DNA from: Castanea sativa
Lineage: Eukaryota > Streptophyta > Magnoliopsida > Fagales > Fagaceae
Direction of reading: 5' to 3'
DNA length: 64,000 nt
Assembly: GCF_040712315.1 (NCBI RefSeq)
Contig: NC_134017.1
Coordinates: forward strand, 26,705,273-26,769,272
Position 1 is the stretch's first letter, and the number at the start of each line of letters is the position of its first letter. Under the pieces are notes generated by a model. The model made no database searches, was not told where the DNA came from, and was given only the letters and a program-made list of their open reading frames with translations. The position numbers and the translations under genes are program-made. This document shows positions 1 through 11,675 of the stretch, piece after piece.

Positions 1-154
1 AATGATGAAATGAATGAAATCACGTCAAAATAATAATGTTAGATGAAATAAAAATTAAAAAATATATATCTATAGTGGGGTAAAGCAATTTTAAAAATTA
101 AAGATTTGGGGCTTTAAAGTGGGGAATTTGAATAAGCAACATATAGATGGGAAC

Positions 155-1888
155 CTGAGGCAGAGGGAGCTGCGTGGAGTAACCAAGAATTCCTCGGCAC
201 GTGAACATGAATAGAGCCGATATTGTGGCCCTCGGACGTCCCTCTATTAGCCACGTCCACAGGATATATGTTGTTTGCATTCCCACAAATACCTAATCAT
301 CAACCAAAAAAATAAAACACACTTGTTCAGCAAAAAAGAAAAAAATAAAACATAAAAATATACTTAATCATAAAACCAAAAACAAATTAACAGTAATACA
401 ACCATACATAGGGTATTAATTACATTACCAAGTTGTTACCAGCCCTTTCTCAAAAAAATATAAATTTGAATTATAATTAATAACAACTTATTACATAGTA
501 GAATTTATTATCGTGGCGTTTGAAAATTGCGTTTTTTACGTTGCATTTTTTGAGTTTTTTTCCCTTGAACGCGTGTTTAGTACTGTTCATTATCCATAAA
601 CAGTGATTTTACTTATGAACGTAACAAACTCGTGAATAGTAATTTTTATTATTTTCAACAAAATAAGCAGTATCCAATCAGACTCTATGTATCATTATTC
701 TTCGGCTAATAATCTTTATGACAGGTTGTTATAATGTATCAATATTTATGCTTGATATTATAAGATGTGATTGGAGTAACCATATTTGACATGATCAAAT
801 CCATATCCCTCAAATCTAGCTCCAAGACGCGATCGCAATCGCATGTGAAAAAACACCAAACCCATTTCCAAGAAATATGCTACCAGATTTGCCAATACGG
901 CAAATATCTAGAAAGTAAAGTAAAAAACCCCCATAATAATCATAATGCTTAAAAGTCCAAAAAAAGTGAAAACACTTAAGTTGGAGTTGGACCCAACTTC
1001 TGACCGCAAAAATTTTCCAAAAACAATTAAGTTGGAGTTGGACCCAACTTCTGACCACAATAATTTTCCAAAATTCCATCGTTGTGGACGGTGAGGGATG
1101 TAGAAAAACGCGATGAATCTAAATATAAATGTGAATGTGATTTTTTAAAACCGAGTCAACCTCGGCAGATTATGACAAATAGTGTGTTTATAGTCTTGTA
1201 GAAGCACTGTTTAGGTTTTATTTTTTATTTTTTGGGGACATTAAACCCAAGACTATTCCCTGAACCTTAAGCTTATACGAAAAAAAAGTGCCAAAAAAAT
1301 TAATACATAACACATAGAACGGGCCTAACTTCACGTATCAAAATTAAAATTCAAAAATTCAAAAAAAAAAAAGTGAACAAAGAACTCAATAGTTTTCATT
1401 TCATAGGATTCGAATCCCATCAAATGAAAAGTAATGTAAATTAAAAAAAAGAAAAAAGAAAAGGAAAGAGCACATACAGTGTTAAGAAAAGCGAGGAAGG
1501 TGTTGAGTTGAGGCGAAGCGGAGAGGACGCGGTGGAGGGAGCGCGTGGCGACGAACCCCAAATCGAAAGGCTGAGAAGACGAAGGGACCATACGGAGCGT
1601 GTACTCCACGCCCATAAAGAACAGCAAACCCATGGCGAACAAACAAGGCACCCGATGGTGCTTCGCCACGTGTGCCACATCCTCCACCGTCCACGTCATA
1701 AACGACGCTCTCTTTTCCTTCTCTTTCTTTACAACCATGTCCCTAGTAACGCCAACGCCGTTGCCGTTAGTCCTGGTACTGGTAGTAGTGTGCCTTTTGT
1801 TGAGCGTGCATGAAGAAGGAGTACTATTATTATTAATATTATTATGAAGAGGAAGAGGTAAAGGTAACACAGCTGGCGCACCGTCCAT
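155..1888 (-). CDS. ROD1: ROD1 / phosphatidylcholine:diacylglycerol cholinephosphotransferase, exons 1 and 2 (partial gene)
   Basis: PDCT exchanges the phosphocholine headgroup between phosphatidylcholine and diacylglycerol in the ER membrane, moving polyunsaturated fatty acids into seed oil. Exon 1 is 1478-1888 (137 codons, ATG at 1888); exon 2 is 155-292 (46 codons). Both are in phase 0, with donor GTATGT after codon 137, acceptor TTAG at 293-296 and donor GTTCCC at 153-154. The Ser/Thr/Asn-rich N-terminus is followed by the family's conserved core: FMTWTVEDVAHV, LFFMGVEYTLRM, PFDLGFVATRSLHRVL, then MQTTYILWTWLIEG, RATISALFMFTCRG and GYSTQLPLPQ, which read as hydrophobic membrane segments. 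The reading frame is open across both exons. The last exon(s), with the lipid-phosphatase-type catalytic His/His/Asp, lie left of position 1; bases 1-154 are intron 2. Identification is from recalled similarity to Arabidopsis ROD1 and is strong. Confidence 0.93.
511..686. mobile_element. Degenerate hAT-like MITE in ROD1 intron 1
   Basis: The block opens with GTGGCGTTTGAAAATTGCG and closes with GCAGTATCCAATCAGAC, an imperfect terminal inverted repeat. It shares internal motifs (TACTGTTCA, AACGTAAC, GAATAGTAATTTTT) with the copy at 53697-53943, so the two belong to one family. No clean target duplication was found, and the superfamily is inferred from the termini only. Confidence 0.5.
975..1072. 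repeat. Two-copy 53-bp tandem repeat with an internal palindrome
   Basis: A unit of about 53 bp is repeated twice in ROD1 intron 1, each copy reading TTAAGTTGGAGTTGGACCC followed by AACTTCTGACC and then AATTTTCCAAAA. Each copy contains the imperfect palindrome AAGTTGG...CCAACTT. No function is proposed. Confidence 0.75.
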
Positions 1889-1982
1889 TGCTGCTGTTAG
1901 AAATGACGGAGGATGAGGATGAGAATGAGAATGAGCAAAAGAAGAATGGCATTGTGAAAATGTGAGAATGAAGAGTGTGGAC

Positions 1983-1991
1983 CTTATAAAG
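1983..1991 (-). promoter_or_regulatory. Candidate TATA box of ROD1
   Basis: On the minus strand CTTTATAAG lies about 95-103 bases upstream of the ROD1 start codon, a plausible place for a TATA element with a leader of some 60-70 bases. Position and motif are the only evidence. Confidence 0.45.
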
Positions 1992-3131
1992 AGACGAAAA
2001 GGCGGAGTTTACAAAGATTGGGTGAGAAAATCTTAGATCTATATTCTCAGATGATTACATTACACCACATTTATTACTTCTCTCTCTCTCTCTGCCTCCT
2101 TTGGAAAAAACCCTGTTTTCCTTTAGATTACTTCTCTCTTTCTTTTTTCCTTTTTTTAAGTGCGGGTGGGGTTGGGTTGTTGTTGCAAGATAGTCGGTAC
2201 CAATCAGTTTTCACAACTTTATCTAATTTTGTCGCAATTTTACTAAGTAACCACTCTTGGTTGGTGAAATTATGAATTTACATAAATTTACTATTTTATT
2301 TTCATCAATCATTTGTAAGTCTTGAAGTCATGAATTCACATCGGTTTAATATTTTATTTTCACGACTTATGAGTCGCTATATAATAAATAAGTTGTATTA
2401 AAGGATACTGTAAGATGCCTATTAACATCACATATTATTTCAACATTTCAGATTGTAGGTAACTTTTGACAACTTTTTAGTAATTTTATCTTTTTTAATA
2501 ATCTTTTTAACGTTTTTTTATTTTTTAAATGAGACTCAAAAAGAAAAATATTAATAAACAGTATACCTTGCTTGTTAACATTTTTCATAATAAAGGTATG
2601 ATAAAATTTTGAAAAAATTTATATTATTAAACTACTCTGTAGTTTTTTTTTTTGAAAGGGAACTTACTCTGTAGTTGTTGGGACTTGTGGGTTGGCTGGC
2701 AATTGCGAATAGTCAGGCAAAGACAGAGAAAAGGGTCGTGTTATACTTATATTTATAGTCTTTTTCTGTTTCTCCATGTGACATTAATGCATTTTTAACT
2801 TTTTCTTATCTCCTCTCTCTCTCTCTCTCTCCCTCTCTCTCTCAGTTACATTTCCACTCTCTCAATCTTTCTTTACTACTAAAGTTGTCATCTTTTCCTT
2901 CCATTATTTTTGTTACTCTAAACCAATGACAAGGTATTTACATTTTATATCCAACCATACCATGTTAACTATATCAAAGTTAAATAAATGAAAGATATAT
3001 ACATAAAAAATAACTACTTATTAGCACCTTTGAGAATAGCAATGACATGCTGATAAGATTATTCTGCAAATATATCTCTCAATTGTTATTTTTCATTTGG
3101 TAAATATCTCTCAATTATTGGACATTGATAT
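1992..3131. other. ROD1 upstream region, no gene seen
   Basis: AT-rich DNA upstream of ROD1. It holds CT-rich tracts at about 2075-2092 and 2812-2842, the latter a (CT)n microsatellite typical of plant promoters and leaders. No open frame with family resemblance was seen on either strand. Confidence 0.6.
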
Positions 3132-3985
3132 AGCTAACATGGTGAGTCTTTTGGTTGAATAGTGCGGAATTTGGAGTTTATTTGCCTTATAGGTACTATT
3201 CCAAGTTATTTAAGGAGTTGAGGAAATAAAGTGAATTTTGTTAACAGTGTTGCCGAAATTCTAACAAAAGTATGAGAGAGAAATAGAAAAAGTTGGAAAA
3301 GAAAATTTTGAATTTCGGTAATGTCATTACGGAAATTCCTACTGCCCAAGATGCTGCCCGAGTGAGTGAGTGCATGAGTGCCCGAAGTGCCAAGAAGTCT
3401 CAGGTGAGTGTCCGAAGTGAATAAACCAATTGTGGCAATGGCATTGCCAAAAATAGAGGGAAAAAATTTGTGCAATTGATTTGTGGCAATGGCATTGCCG
3501 AAAATAGGGGAAAAAGTTATAAAAAAAATTTAAAAAAAAAAGAAAACCAATTGTGGCAATGGCATTGCCGAAAATGGGGGATAAATTAAAAAAAAAAGAA
3601 AAAAAAGGAGAAAACCAATTCGGCAATGTCATTGCCACAAATAAATTGCACAATTTTTTCCCTCCAGTTTCAGCAATGCCATTGCGACAATTGGTTTATT
3701 CACTTCAGGTACTCACCTGGCACTTCTTGGCACTTCGGGCACTCACGCACTCACTCACTCGGGCAGCAGGAATTTCGGTAATGACATTACCGAAATTCAA
3801 AATTTTCTCTCTCTAACTTTTTCTTTTTCTCTCTCATGCTTTTGTTAGAATTTCGACAACACTGTTGCCGAAATTCACTCTTTTTCCTCAATTCCCTAAA
3901 TAACTTAGAACAATACCTATAACGTAAATAAACTCCAAATTCCGTAATATTCAGCCAAAAGACTCTTAACATGGTATCAAATATG
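3132..3985. mobile_element. Foldback element: ~850-bp near-perfect hairpin
   Basis: Almost the whole block is one inverted repeat. The left arm (from about 3141, GTGAGTCTTTTGGTTGAATA) is matched in reverse complement by the right arm, which ends near 3967, and the arms stay similar for more than 350 bases each with few mismatches and small indels. Inside the arms are short palindromes, GGCAATGGCATTGCC at about 3434, 3486 and 3555 and on the opposite arm, and AATTTCGGTAATGTCATTAC. The centre near 3585 is A/T-rich. Open frames here are symmetric by-products of the hairpin. Class is foldback-like; no target duplication was identified. Confidence 0.8.
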
Positions 3986-4348
3986 CTAAATTCTTTTTCC
4001 AAAATCTAGAGGATACTATTAGTGCCGTGCTGTGCATTTAAGGGATGTGTCATGCGTTCGTTATGAACTTTTTGTTCTTTCTTTTGTCTAAAGAAATGTG
4101 TATGCTGTTTATCAAATAATAATAATAAAGAAGTGTGTATACTGTTTATCTAATATTCACCTTAATAAAAGTATTGCCAAAAACCTTATAATAAATTGGT
4201 TTATATATTTTAGTGTTTCTAAATAAAATATTATAGTTCATATCCCCTCCCAACTATTGGATTATTAAAATAATAATAATATTATTATTATTATCACCTT
4301 TCTCTCAAACAAAAGTTAATTAATCAATTTATTATATATAATTTAAAG
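3986..4348. other. AT-rich spacer, nothing recognised
   Basis: Contains a short AAT/TTA microsatellite around 4266-4300 and no coding or structural signal that can be supported. Confidence 0.5.
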
Positions 4349-5167
4349 TGTTAGGTTTTAAACATTTAGGTTAAATATTTAGATTCCAAATTTATGTAAG
4401 TTGGCAAACTGAGAACAAAAATATGTCTAGATTATATTACTCAAGATTGTTCAAGTCAAAATTCAAGAATTGTCAAGTTGCAGAAAGAAGAAGTAAGTTT
4501 CTGTGAAGCTCAACCAATCGAAAGTCGTATTCTGCAAAATTTAAATTAGGCCCAAAACCTGCGAAAACGTTTAGGGTTATAGTCCAACACTATGAGGTAT
4601 AAAGGAAAACCCTAAATACGTTTCAGAGGTTCTTGGAAGTCTTGTGAGATTTGTAAGATTTTTGTAGCTTTCTAACTCAACAAGCATCTACCAGAACGAG
4701 ATCTACAATTAAGAACTGGTGGAAATAAGTTGCTGCAAAAAGATCTACTATTGATGGTGATCTAAACCTTTGAGTGAGATCTCAAAATCACAAACATGAG
4801 TGTCTGTGTTCAACAAATTCAAATAGAAGAATCTGTGGAGTTGGAGCTACACGTGGTCATGTGAGTAAGTTCTACAAGAGGTAGCTTTAAATTTTATGGA
4901 GAAAATATATTGTAAACTTCCATTCAATCATAGTGACTTTGTTTGTCTTGAGAATAGCTAAGTTAAATCATCCCCAGGTTTTTACCTTGAAACTGTTGGT
5001 TTATTGGTTTTTCTAGGTTATCATATTGATTGCCTTCTTTATTTTTCTACACTAAGTAATATGATTGTATGTGTTTAACTTAGATCTCATAACTAACCCA
5101 AGTAACTACTTGGCTAAGTAATTAGGTTAAACAATTTAAGTATACAAGGGTCTAAACAAAACAAACA
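4349..5167 (+). mobile_element. Solo LTR, Copia-type
   Basis: An 819-bp block starts TGTTAGGTTTTAAACA and ends AAACAAACA, flanked on both sides by the perfect 5-bp duplication TAAAG (4344-4348 and 5168-5172). TG...CA ends, a 5-bp duplication and the absence of internal domains define a solo LTR. The 3' part (AACTAACCCAAGTAACTAC and GGGTCTAAAC) resembles SIRE/Maximus-type Copia LTRs; that lineage call is from memory and less certain than the LTR call. Confidence 0.8.
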
Positions 5168-5227
5168 TAAAGAAAATATTTTTTAAAATATTTAAAATTG
5201 AATGATTAAATTATCATAATTTTGAAT

Positions 5228-5393
5228 TGTTTTTTTCTTCTATTTATTTAATTTTATCATTTTAAAAATGTATTTTCTATTATTTAGGATTGGGTAAATA
5301 GATAAGGATTGTTGAATTCTCATATTAGTCTTTAAATATAAGAATTTGACATATCCTTATATATTTGGGATTGGGTAAATTTCACCCTAGAGG
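5228..5393 (+). mobile_element. 5' piece of a non-autonomous LTR element split by the Tat insertion
   Basis: The segment around 5285-5330 (TTAGGATTGGGTAAATAGAT, AAGGATTGTTGAATT, CATATTAG) matches 18950-19010 downstream of the Tat element (TTTGAGGTTGGGTAAATGG, ATAAGGATGAATTGC, TATATTAG). This fits the left LTR of a small element whose right LTR begins near 18905. The LTR start at 5228 (TGTTTTTTTC) is approximate. Confidence 0.4.
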
Positions 5394-6187
5394 TGTGGGG
5401 GAGATGGGCCTAAGAGTGTACATTTATGTGCATAATGGGCCGGAGGCTCGAGCCGAGGACATTAAGTGGTCCGAGGATGAGTAAACATCTTACTAAGGGT
5501 CAGTGTTAATTTATAAAGAAGTAAGGTTTGATCGTGATCATCTGAGAAGTTGGTCCGAAGAGGAATGTCTCCTCGGATCAGCTAGGCCGAGGTCGGAATG
5601 AGTTATTTGCCATCCAAAGACAATGTCCCATAAGACTCTGTTGATAAGGATGCACAACACAGGGGTATAGGACAAAGGAAAACCATGAAATATCTAAAGG
5701 AAAAGTTGCTGCCACCGCATTGAATGTTCTGCAACTAACTCTCTGGCCGCATTAATGAGGAAGTGATGCCTAAGTAGCAGTGTGCAGCCTTATGGCTATC
5801 TTTAAAAGCTTCAAGAAGGTGTTGATGGGACAAGTATCCTGACCCGGCAATCTGATCCATACGTGAAGGATAGAGAGGGGAGAAAGAAAAGGATAAAGAG
5901 GAGAGGAAAGCCCCAAAAAAGGGGGATCGGGACAAAAATAGAGAAAACACTTGAGACTGAATATTTTGTAATCTGCCTTTAAGAAGAAAGAAATATAAGA
6001 ACTAGCTCCTTGGCTTGAGTCCGAGGACAATTTCTCATCATACAAACTAGTCCATCAATATTGTTTTGTGATCTTGGGCCACTAGTCCACTAAATTTCGA
6101 ACCCACTCTCTACAAATTTATTATGTTGGGCTCTTTGGGCCTATACCCTTCCTATTATTGGGCTTAGGTACAAATTTTGACCTTACA
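5394..6187 (+). repeat. 5' LTR of the Tat-type element
   Basis: A 794-bp LTR with TG...CA ends and a GGGCTCTTTGGGCC motif near the 3' end, directly followed by the primer-binding site. It pairs with the 3' LTR over its full length. Confidence 0.93.
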
Positions 6188-6206
6188 ATTGGCGCTGTCT
6201 GTGGGA
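6188..6206 (+). other. Primer-binding site of the Tat-type element
   Basis: Immediately after the LTR the sequence reads ATTGGCGCTGTCTGTGGGA, the usual position and general form of a tRNA primer-binding site in Tat-like elements. The primer tRNA is not assigned. Confidence 0.7.
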
Positions 6207-6240
6207 AATCATGTTGTTTTGTTGTGTCTAACGTTTAACT

Positions 6241-7350
6241 ATGGTAGGTTCAGGTCCTCACCAAGCTGAGTCTATGGGGTCCCAAAGTTGAGAGCACTCC
6301 CTCAATCTTGAGCGAGGCAGAGACCGAGAAGGGAGTGTGCATACTGCCCATACTAGAAGGAGTCAATCACTAGGTGGGAGCCGTGCCTCCCATGCAGAGC
6401 GTGCTAAAGGCATGCAGCTAGAGATTGATCGTTTGAAAAGGAAACTGCGCCATGAGCTACGAAAACAAACCCCTTCCACTTCTGACCCTTTTTTTTGGGA
6501 TGATGGAGACTGCAGGTACAAACCCAGATCAAGGACTCCCCCTAGTGAGTCATTTTCATGTGAAGGGGACAGCTTGAATGGCCGCAGAAATAAAAGTTTG
6601 TCTTGCAAAGGCCTGGGAAATGATGCTATAAACAGGGTGCCGAACCAAATTGCTAAATCACCTTTCATGTGCAGTATTGAAGAGGGCAAACTTCCTCAGC
6701 GGTTTACTCAACCAACGTTCACCATGTACAATGGACGAACAGACCCTGTGGAGCATGTGAGTCATTTCAACCAAATGATGGTTGTACACTCCAGGAATGA
6801 AGTTTTGATGTGCAAGATGTTCCCATCCAGTTTGGGACCTGTGGCAATGAGATGGTTTACAGCCTGGGGGCAAGTTCTATTGATTCTTTTAAGGGACTCA
6901 CACGAGCATTTGGATCCCACTTTATTACGTGTAGTAGGGTTCCTCGACCCTTGGACTCCTTGTTATCTATGACTATGTGAAAAGGAGAAACTTTGAAAAC
7001 GTATTCAGACAGATACTAGGAGATGTTCAATGAGATTGATGGAGATTTTAATGATGTGGCTATAAGAACTTTCAAAGTCGGCCTGCCTGCCAAGCATGAT
7101 CTGAGGAAATCACTAATAGGAAAGCCAGTTAATAATGTACGCCAGCTTATGGACCGCATTGACAAGTATAAGTGGGTCGAGGAGGATCAACAATTAGGTA
7201 AAGGCAAGGGGAAGGTGGTCTCTCAAGATAGGAGAGACTTCAGGTCGGACCGATTCAACAATAATCGTCCTCGGCGAGATTTTTCTAGGCAATCTGAGGC
7301 TGCTGGGGCACCACAAGCAGTTAATTTGTTGTTTCGAGAACCAGTACATT
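6241..7350 (+). pseudogene. gag of the Tat-type element (broken)
   Basis: Gag forms the particle and binds the RNA. An ATG at 6241 opens a frame read through to 6972 but interrupted by a TGA at 6289. It starts with an Arg/Ser-rich stretch (HTRRSQSLGG), a charged helix (MQLEIDRLKRKLRHELRKQ), then the retrotransposon Gag region with PTFTMYNGRTDPVEHVSHF and MCKMFPSSLGPVAMRWF. The frame shifts near 6890, and the Gag region resumes at about 7023 with EMFNEIDGDFNDVAIRTFKV and a basic Arg/Asn-rich tail. A stop follows at 7350. At least one nonsense change and one frameshift make it non-functional. Confidence 0.85.
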
Positions 7351-8021
7351 AAATCCTGGAGAAAATCAAGAATGAGCCTTTTTTCTAGTGGCCAAACAAA
7401 ATGGGAAGGGATCCCACGAGGCGTAACCAAAGCCTTCATTATCAATACCATCAGGAGCGAGGGCATACTACAAAGGATTGTAGAACTTTGTGGGGTCACT
7501 TGGAGTAGCTGGTACGAGGAGGTAAGCTAAAGCAATTCATATACCATCCCGTTGGATAGGGCGGCCAAGTAAGGTCAAGATCTCAGAGGGATACTTCTTC
7601 AAAACCACCTCTGGGCACAATCAATGTTGTTCTCAACACATCAGGAAGAGTTAGTTTCCACCATTCTAGGGTAATATCCGTAGCCCAACCACTTGAAGAG
7701 GAATGCTACCCCGAACCCAAGAGGAGTAGGACAGAGGGCCGACCAGTGCTAAGTTTCTCTGATGATGATAAGGCTGGTACTCTACAACCACATGATGATG
7801 CATTTGTGGTTATCCTCAGGATAGAAGGATATGACGTGAAGCGAGTGATGGTTGATCAAGGCAATGGGGCAGAAATTATGTACCCCGATCTGTATAAAGG
7901 TTTAGGGCTGAAACAGGAGGATTTAACCAATTATGATTCACCCTTAGTAGGTTTCGATGGGAAAGTATTTATACCAATGGGTCAAATCAAACTATCAGTG
8001 CAAACTAGGACGGAGAAGTAG
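7351..8021 (+). pseudogene. Zinc-knuckle remnant and retropepsin-type protease
   Basis: After several stops the frame holds YHQERGHTTKDC near 7450, a CCHC-like knuckle in which the first Cys position is Tyr. From 7746 an open frame carries the aspartic protease region: VMVDQGNGAEIMYPDLY, with the catalytic Asp in a DQG context seen in plant Gypsy proteases of this type, then LVGFDGKVFIPMGQIKL. It ends in a stop at 8019-8021, where an intact element would read on into reverse transcriptase. Confidence 0.8.
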
Positions 8022-9706
8022 ATGTCAACTTCGTAGTGGTGGATGCTTTTTCCCCCTACACAACCATCGTGGCAAGACCTTGGCTTCATGCCATGGGGGC
8101 TATCTCCTCAACCTTGCATTTGAAGGTAAAATATTCGTCCGATGACCAAGTGGAAGAGCTGAGAGGCAGCCAACCTATGGCCAGGCAGTGCATAGTGGCT
8201 GTCGTTAGGCATCAAACTGAGGCGGAGTCTTCAGCGTTGACCAAGCAGAGTTTGTAGCAATCAAAAGAGTTAGCATCGGTTGGCGTTACGGCAAAAGGGA
8301 TAGAGTGCAAAGAATTGGAAAAAAATTGTAATAGATAATGATAAGGAGAGGTATTTTCAGGTCGGGTCTCAATTGCCTCCTCAGGAGAAGGAAGAGTTGA
8401 TGACGTTCTTGAAAGAAAATATCGATGTGCTTGCCTTTAACTCTTATGAGGCTCTTGGGGTGGATCCGAGCTTCATTTTCCATCATCTGAATGTCAACCC
8501 TGCGGTGATACCGAGGAAGCAACCACCTCGGCGTTCATCTAAAGAGCACTCTGAGGCTGTCCAAGAAGAGGTGATCAAACTCAAACAGGCTACAGCTATC
8601 AAGGAGGTATTTTATCCTGGGTGATTGGATAATACAGTGGTAGTGAAGAAGAAGAATGGGAAGTGGAGAGTATGTGTGGACTTCACAGATTTGAATAAGG
8701 CTTGTCCCAAAGACCCTTTTCCCAATGCCTCACATAGATCAATTGGTGGGTGCCACTATTGGCATCCTTGGATGAGTTTTCTAGATGCTTTTCAAGATTA
8801 TCACCAAATACCTTTGGGTTTGGATGATCAGGAGAAAAAAGTCTTCGTCACTCCTACAAGAAATTATCATTACAAGGTAATGCTCTTTGGTTTGAAGAAC
8901 ACAAGAGCTACTTATCAAAGGATGATGACCAAGATGTTCAAGCCACAACTGGAAAAACTATTGAGGTTTATGTGGATGATATGGTAGTGAAGACTGAAGT
9001 GGTGTCTGCACATGTGGGAGACCTAGGGGACACCTTTCAGATACTAAGGAAACCCAAGCTGCGCCTCAATGCTTCTAAATGTTCTTTTGGTGTGGGCTCA
9101 GGTAAATTTCTGGGTTATATGGTCACTCATCATGGAATTGAAGTTAGCCCTGCCCAAGTTAGAGCAATTAATAGCTTGCAGCAACCTCGAAATCCCAAAG
9201 AAGTCCAAAAGTTAATGGGGATGACTGCTGCCTTAAATCGGTTTATCTCTCGGTCTACGGACAGATGTAAGCCTTTCTTTCAGTTGTTGAACAAGTGGAA
9301 GGGATTTGAATGGACCGAGGAGTGCACTTTAGCCTATCAGCAGCTTAAAGAATATCTTTCTCGATCACCTCTTATGTCTCGACCTAAGGTGGATGAAGTT
9401 CTATTCGCCTACATTGCTGTGGCTCGTCATGCCGTTAGTTTGGTGCTAATACGGGTTGATAGTGGTGTACAGAAGACGGTTTATTATGTGAGTAAGTCAT
9501 TACATGAGGCAGAGGTGCATTATTTACCGTTGGAAAAAGTTATTCTAGCAGTGGTACATGCTACGTGTAAGCTTCTACATTACTTCCAATCCCATACTAT
9601 TGTTATTTTAACTCAACTTCTGCTTAAATCAATACTTCGAAGCGCCGACTTCACGAGAAGGATTGCCAAGTGGGGTACCATCTTGGGAGCTTTTGATATC
9701 AAGTAT
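8022..9706 (+). pseudogene. Reverse transcriptase and first RNase H of the Tat-type element (broken)
   Basis: The region copies element RNA into DNA in intact relatives. Recognisable parts in order: VDAFSPYTTIVARPWLH; the linker ENIDVLAFNSYEALGVDP; RT motifs WRVCVDFTDLNKACPKDPFP, SFLDAFQDYHQIPL and MLFGLKN; the catalytic YVDDM near 8970; then FLGYMVTHHGIEVSP and the RNase H part, VYYVSKSLHEAEVHY, ending at FDIKY. A stop at 8622-8624 and a frameshift just before YVDDM break it. The coding sequence is cut at 9706 by the solo LTR and resumes at 11148 with MPRTSVKGQVLADLVAEF. Confidence 0.9.
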
Positions 9707-11140
9707 TTGATGTGCATTGATAATAGCTTAATTTTGCATATTTATATCATTGTTAGAAAGCATTATCATACTTATTTTGAGTTAATTCATGCATTTTACA
9801 TTTGGTTTTGGAATAATGGTGAATAATCAATTTTGTGCTTAATTGAATCTTATTGCGTGAATTTGTTTTTGTAGGAGAACGAAATTAAATAAGTGGATTT
9901 GTGCAAAGAAGAAAGCTAATGGACTTTACTTTTATAAGAGCCATGATGAAGTTAAAGAAAGCCAACCCAATTAAATTTAAGTCTAATTGGAGTAGGGAAT
10001 CGAAGGAAATTTGCATCAAATCCAAGTCCAATTCGGATTAGGCTTCCAGCCTACACATCAGTTAGTATTTTTGGCATAACTTTTGGCTCAGATGTCCACT
10101 CGAGATGATTCAGTTCCGCAAGAAAGTTAACTTAAAGAGATACAACTTTGTTGTTTACCAAAAGTCTAAATTCTGACGTTAAATGGGCCAAAATCGTCCG
10201 TTAAGTGAAGCCTAAAAATCTTGGATTTTCTCCAAACGGGAATTCAACTTGTAATAGGATTCCTTGACCTATTTAAAGGCTCCTTAGGGAAAAATTCAGG
10301 GAGGCTAGTGCTAGGGCTGGGGGCTGAGCATAGAGAGTGCGGCTACTTCTTTAGTTTTCTTCCATGACAATTAGTTTTATTTTATTTGTCTAGTTTAATG
10401 TTTAGTATTTTATTCTTGTGTTTTATTTCAATTACCATGAGTAGCTAAATTTATAATTAGGGTTAAGGATGAAACCTTGTTAAGGATTATTAGTAATATT
10501 TATGTGATTTGATTTTTTCCATAATAGTTGTTCTTTAATGATTTAAATTGTTCTTGCTTCATATCAATGATTAAGATGAGATTCTAAATATGAGTTCAAT
10601 CATGTTTTTCTCATGATTTAGGATTTGTCTTAATTAATTGATTGCTTGGTTTATTATTTCTTGATTTTAAAATTGGAGATCTCTTGTGATTTTTTTTGCT
10701 ATGGATACAATTGATGATTTGATTTTACACTTAAGAAGCGAAGAAAAACATGCTTTAGATTTTTAAAAATAAGTTTTAATGATGATATTTTCTATGATAG
10801 CAAGATTGATTTCTAGATTATCATGTAGTGGTTGGGAAAAATTAATGATTATAAATATATGCTGATATGACTTACAAGGCGGATTCCAAAACCTTAATTC
10901 ATTTCCTTTGATTGTTTACATCTTTTTATTGCTTTATATCTTTTACTTAGTTTAACTATTTGCTTAATTTATTTAATTTCAAAACAACCAATTTTTATTA
11001 AACTAGATTATGATTAATTTGGTTAAGATTTAATTAATTTTCCTACATTCATTCAAGTCTCTGTGGGTTCGACCTCGTTCTTGTCAAACTATACTTTGGT
11101 ATGGTTCGTACACTTGCGAGTACTTTAAAATTTCATAACA
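9707..11140 (+). mobile_element. Solo LTR nested inside the Tat-type element
   Basis: A 1,434-bp non-coding insert interrupts the RNase H region between FDIKY and MPRTS. It is flanked by CAAGTAT on both sides (9700-9706, 11141-11147); 5 bp of this is probably the true target duplication. It opens near TGATGTGCATTGATAATAGC, contains CTATTTAAAGGCTCC near 10270 as a possible TATA region, and ends TCTCTGTGGGTTCGACCTCG...CATAACA, the usual 3' end of some large plant Gypsy LTRs. No coding domains were found inside. Confidence 0.8.
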
Positions 11141-11147
11141 CAAGTAT

Positions 11148-11675
11148 ATGCCTCGCACCTCTGTAAAAGGCCAAGTTCTTGCCGATTTGGTGGCGGAATT
11201 CGTTGAGCCCTTGTTAACAGAAAATGCCAAGATGTTGGATATGGATGAAAAATCAATTAGCACAATCTCCCTGAAGGAACCTCTGCTATGGAAAGTGTAC
11301 GTGGATGGCATTGCAAACCAAAGAGGATCAAGAGTGGGGATGGTGGTGATCTCTTTGGAGAGGATCATGATTGAGAAATCTTTGAGGCTAAACTTCTCAG
11401 CCACAAATAATGAAGCTAAGTATGAGGCTCTCTTGGTAGGGATGACCATGGTTCAAAAGATGAGAGGAAAAATGGTAGAAATGTTCTCGAATTCGAGGCT
11501 AGTTGTGGGCCAAGTAGTAGGGGAATTGGAGGCCAGGGATTCGAGGATGCAGGAGTATTTAAACCAGGTTAGGCATTTACGATTAAAGTTTGAGTCTTTC
11601 ATCTTAGTGCAAATTCCCAGAAGCAGAAATACCCATGCAGACTCTCTTGTCACATTAGCAACATCCTCGGCATAG
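11148..11675 (+). pseudogene. Second RNase H-like domain (aRNH) of the Tat-type element
   Basis: An open frame of 175 codons starts with the linker that follows the first RNase H (KGQVLADLVAEF) and continues into a second RNase H fold: WKVYVDGIANQRG (first Asp), NNEAKYEALLVGM (Glu), FSNSRLVVGQVVGE, and RNTHADSLVTLATSS (last Asp). A second, archaeal-like RNase H after the normal one is known from Tat-lineage Gypsy elements. The usual third acidic residue (SDSRLVV in relatives) reads SNSRLVV, so activity would be impaired. Confidence 0.8.

Noticed and set aside
1508..1847. Plus-strand frames of 82-101 codons
   Set aside because: They are the antisense shadow of ROD1 exon 1, which has strong family support on the minus strand.
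3206..4002. Four overlapping frames of 71-104 codons
   Set aside because: They are mirror products of the foldback hairpin and its short palindromes, not genes.
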